From contig DKKT01000091.1 in assembly GCA_002455425.1 (NCBI GenBank), positions 1-64,000 on the forward strand: a stretch of 64,000 bases of DNA. The letters run 5' to 3'. This stretch comes from Chthonomonas sp. UBA6659. Its GTDB lineage: Bacteria; Armatimonadota; Fimbriimonadia; Fimbriimonadales; Fimbriimonadaceae. The notes beneath the pieces were generated by a model. That model was not told the origin of the DNA. It saw only the letters and a program-made list of their open reading frames with translations, and made no database searches. Below are positions 60,131 through 64,000 of the stretch, piece after piece (within the stretch, counting starts at the first letter, position 1; every line of letters starts with the position of its first letter). The position numbers and the translations under genes are program-made.

Positions 60131-62632
<2,502 letters not shown>

Positions 62633-62651
62633 GCGCTTCCTGAAGTGTGAG

Positions 62652-62682
62652 AACGAGGGCCGCCCGAATGGCGGCCCTCGTT
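62652..62682. terminator. Intrinsic terminator after clpC
   Basis: AACGAGGGCCGCC (62652-62664) and GGCGGCCCTCGTT (62670-62682) form a perfect 13-bp stem with loop CGAAT, followed by CTGTTCT. It lies between the clpC stop and the convergent gene. Confidence 0.85.
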
Positions 62683-62691
62683 CTGTTCTAC

Positions 62692-63111
62692 TCAGTTCAG
62701 TCCGACCACGAACAGCACTTCACCCCCCAGCACGGTCTCCTCGCCCGGTTCAAGTTCGGTCACGACGTCGATCCGGTAAGCACCGGGGCGCTCGAAGACC
62801 ATCTTGTCGTCCCACGGCAACGTGAGGTGGAGGAAGGTGCGGCTGGTTCCTGCCCAGGCCGGGCCGGCGAGGAACATCGCGCGCCACTCGGTGAGCATAC
62901 GCCCATCTTCGTCGATGAGCCGCAACGCCATTGGGACCTCGATGCCGCCTTCGGTCGGGTCGGTTTCGATCTCGACCGCGATCGAGCACCGGTCGAGTGC
63001 GGTCGGGAACCGCGAGGCGACGAGCCGATTGAAGAGGCCGTAAAGCACCGGATTGCCCGTATCGGCAAGGCGGTCGGCATGGGTACAGAGCCGGCAGAGG
63101 GCGAGGCGCAC
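62692..63111 (-). CDS. Hypothetical protein (DUF6941-like)
   Basis: 139 residues starting at GTG 63111. NPVLYGLFNRLVASRFPTALDRCSIAVEIE and MALRLIDEDGRML then LPWDDKMVFERPGAYRIDVVTELEPGEE, in pieces, form a compact beta-sandwich and resemble the DUF6941 family found in many actinobacteria and other phyla, function unknown. There is no signal peptide. TAAGAT lies six bases before the GTG, another leaderless start. It ends before the clpC terminator, convergent. Confidence 0.7.
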   Translation of the reverse strand: MRLALCRLCTHADRLADTGNPVLYGLFNRLVASRFPTALDRCSIAVEIETDPTEGGIEVPMALRLIDEDGRMLTEWRAMFLAGPAWAGTSRTFLHLTLPWDDKMVFERPGAYRIDVVTELEPGEETVLGGEVLFVVGLN

Positions 63112-63117
63112 GTTTCG

Positions 63118-63123
63118 ATCTTA
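63118..63123 (-). promoter_or_regulatory. Leaderless -10 box (TAAGAT) of the DUF6941-like gene
   Basis: TAAGAT, then CGAAAC, then GTG on the minus strand. The spacing of 6 is the same as in other leaderless candidates. Confidence 0.5.
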
Positions 63124-63134
63124 GCCGAATCGTC

Positions 63135-63779
63135 TCACTCCCGAGGCGTGTTTTCCGGTTCACGGAGTTCGCGACCCGTGATCGTACGGAAGTGCCGCTC
63201 GCTTTCGCCGATGAGCGGATCCATGTAGGCTGCGACGCGAACGAGTGTGCCGTCTTCGTCGCGGACCTTGCCGTACCGGGTGACGAGATCGGCGAGTTCC
63301 TGGCGGAGCTCGCGAAGTCGGTCCGGCGCAATCCGGATCACCGTCTGGCGGAAGAAGGTGTGTTCGTAGAACGGGGGATCTTCGTTCGCGGCGGTCAGGG
63401 CGGAAGCGCGCTCACGCTCCATGGCGCGGAGAATCGCTGCGAACCCGCGGTTCATCTCCGCAAGGTACTCCTCATCGTACGGGGGCCTCGGCGTGAAGGC
63501 GCGGGCGATGCGATGGACGTAGGCATCTTCGATCCGGGAGCGGCGCTTGCGAGTCTCGACGGCGAGCAGGAGGTCGACTTTTAGGAGTTCGTTGACGTGG
63601 TAGCGGACAGTCGGCGCGGCCCGACGGAGCAAACGGGCGACGTCGCCGGTAGACAAAGGCTCAGCGGTCTGGAAGGCCCAGTACACCTCGGACCGCACGA
63701 CCGAGGCGAGCGCACGCACCTGGTTCAGATCCAGGTAGGCCTCGTCGATTTGGCCCGGCCACAGGTCCGTGCGGCTCAT
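63135..63779 (-). CDS. ArsR-like winged-helix transcriptional regulator
   Basis: 214 residues. The helix-turn-helix is at about 25-80: VVRSEVYWAFQTAEPLSTGDVARLLRRAAPTVRYHVNELLKVDLL, in pieces, a winged-helix like the ArsR/HTH_20 family that represses or activates on a signal. The C-terminal 120 residues are helical with no metal site I can name (a possible ligand-binding part, DRLRELRQELADLVTRY). It is divergent from nuoE, 78 bases apart, so the two starts are controlled from one short region. The ATG 63779 follows GATAAT by 6 bases. Confidence 0.78.
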   Translation of the reverse strand: MSRTDLWPGQIDEAYLDLNQVRALASVVRSEVYWAFQTAEPLSTGDVARLLRRAAPTVRYHVNELLKVDLLLAVETRKRRSRIEDAYVHRIARAFTPRPPYDEEYLAEMNRGFAAILRAMERERASALTAANEDPPFYEHTFFRQTVIRIAPDRLRELRQELADLVTRYGKVRDEDGTLVRVAAYMDPLIGESERHFRTITGRELREPENTPRE

Positions 63780-63785
63780 GGAGCT

Positions 63786-63791
63786 ATTATC
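63786..63791 (-). promoter_or_regulatory. Leaderless -10 box (GATAAT) of the winged-helix regulator
   Basis: GATAAT, then AGCTCC, then ATG on the minus strand. It matches five of six bases of the consensus and stands exactly six bases before the start. Confidence 0.6.
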
Positions 63792-63845
63792 CGCGCCGAT
63801 GCCGGTGTCGTGCTCGCCCCGCGGCTACCGCAGGGCGCGTTCGCG

Positions 63846-63851
63846 TAGAAT
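63846..63851 (+). promoter_or_regulatory. Leaderless -10 box (TAGAAT) of nuoE
   Basis: TAGAAT, then GAGGGC, then GTG at 63858. GAGGGC could also act as a short ribosome site. Confidence 0.55.
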
Positions 63852-63857
63852 GAGGGC

Positions 63858-64000
63858 GTGAGCGAGCTCCTCCAGATCGGCAGTCCCAACGAGCGGCCGC
63901 GGCCGCCCCGCCCCGATGAACTCAAGTTGAGGTTTTCGGAGAAGGCGGTTCGCGAGCTCGACGCGCTCAAGACCCACTATCCCGAGATCAAGGCGTGTGT
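63858..64000 (+). CDS. nuoE: NADH-quinone oxidoreductase subunit E (NuoE), N-terminal fragment
   Basis: Only the first 47 codons are in the window. After a Pro/Arg-rich start, LKLRFSEKAVRELDALKTHYPEIKAC matches the beginning of NuoE, the 2Fe-2S subunit of complex I, including the typical YPxxKAC. The start GTG 63858 is chosen from TAGAAT and GAGGGC upstream. The gene continues past the right edge, probably into nuoF. nuoN is 58 kb away in this window on the opposite strand. Confidence 0.75.
   Translation, partial: MSELLQIGSPNERPRPPRPDELKLRFSEKAVRELDALKTHYPEIKAC

Overview
The window is about 64 kb of high-GC bacterial chromosome, densely coding on both strands, with no phage, insertion sequence or CRISPR array that I can see. 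The gene mix points to a motile diderm bacterium: a filament-cap gene (fliD), a porin with an SLH domain and a barrel ending in Phe, several PEP-CTERM proteins, secreted beta-propellers with dockerin-like tails, a MurC-Ddl fusion in the division cluster and the FtsA-proximal pair DUF881/small basic protein. I read this as most like Armatimonadota (Fimbriimonas-type). That is an inference from architecture and style, not from a marker-gene search.

Layout. 1-212: palindromic repeat units. 213-6873: a sugar-binding lipoprotein, murJ, a selenocysteine tRNA, a toxin-antitoxin-like pair under an 18-bp palindrome, nuoN and an AraC-type regulator. 6996-13137: asd, the frameshifted remains of a CheA C-terminus, an HDOD protein, fliD, and a DHDPS/NAL-family aldolase. 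13188-19366: two tandem ~1,012-residue secreted BNR propellers. 19531-27168: a leftward division and cell-wall operon (murC-ddl, ftsQ, DUF881, DUF1290, ftsA, ftsZ) ending in speE. 27278-29236: the SLH porin. 29535-37427: an M42 peptidase, a double-HTH regulator, a zinc metalloprotease, a SpoU methyltransferase, PPK2, an RbsC-type permease and a small lipoprotein. 37640-40507: an ABC-2 exporter operon whose last gene has a long His/Asp tail. 40568-41700: a NIL-domain protein and an acetyl-xylan-esterase-like hydrolase. 41910-44731: three tandem PEP-CTERM paralogues, the middle one frameshifted. 44734-48591: a leftward polysaccharide operon (two GT2 enzymes and an O-antigen-ligase-like protein). 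48592-64000: an FAD oxidoreductase, two DinB-like proteins, a GH172 enzyme, an S10 peptidase, prfA, an STN-domain secreted protein, an alpha/beta hydrolase, clpC, small regulators, and the first codons of nuoE at the right edge.

Regulation. Many genes that start a transcription unit have a TANNNT-type -10 box placed 5-8 bases before the start codon and no Shine-Dalgarno sequence. This suggests widespread leaderless transcription. Genes inside operons, and the genes for highly expressed secreted proteins, instead have ATGA/TTGA overlaps or GGAGG sites. Strong intrinsic terminators separate several convergent or consecutive units.

The most unusual items are the recurrent leaderless promoter geometry; the tRNA-Sec gene beside a palindrome-controlled toxin pair; the eroded cheA end; the PEP-CTERM array with near-identical 3' ends and terminators; the His-tailed exporter operon with a 49-codon ORF coupled at both ends; and the paired propellers with direct repeats in their promoter.
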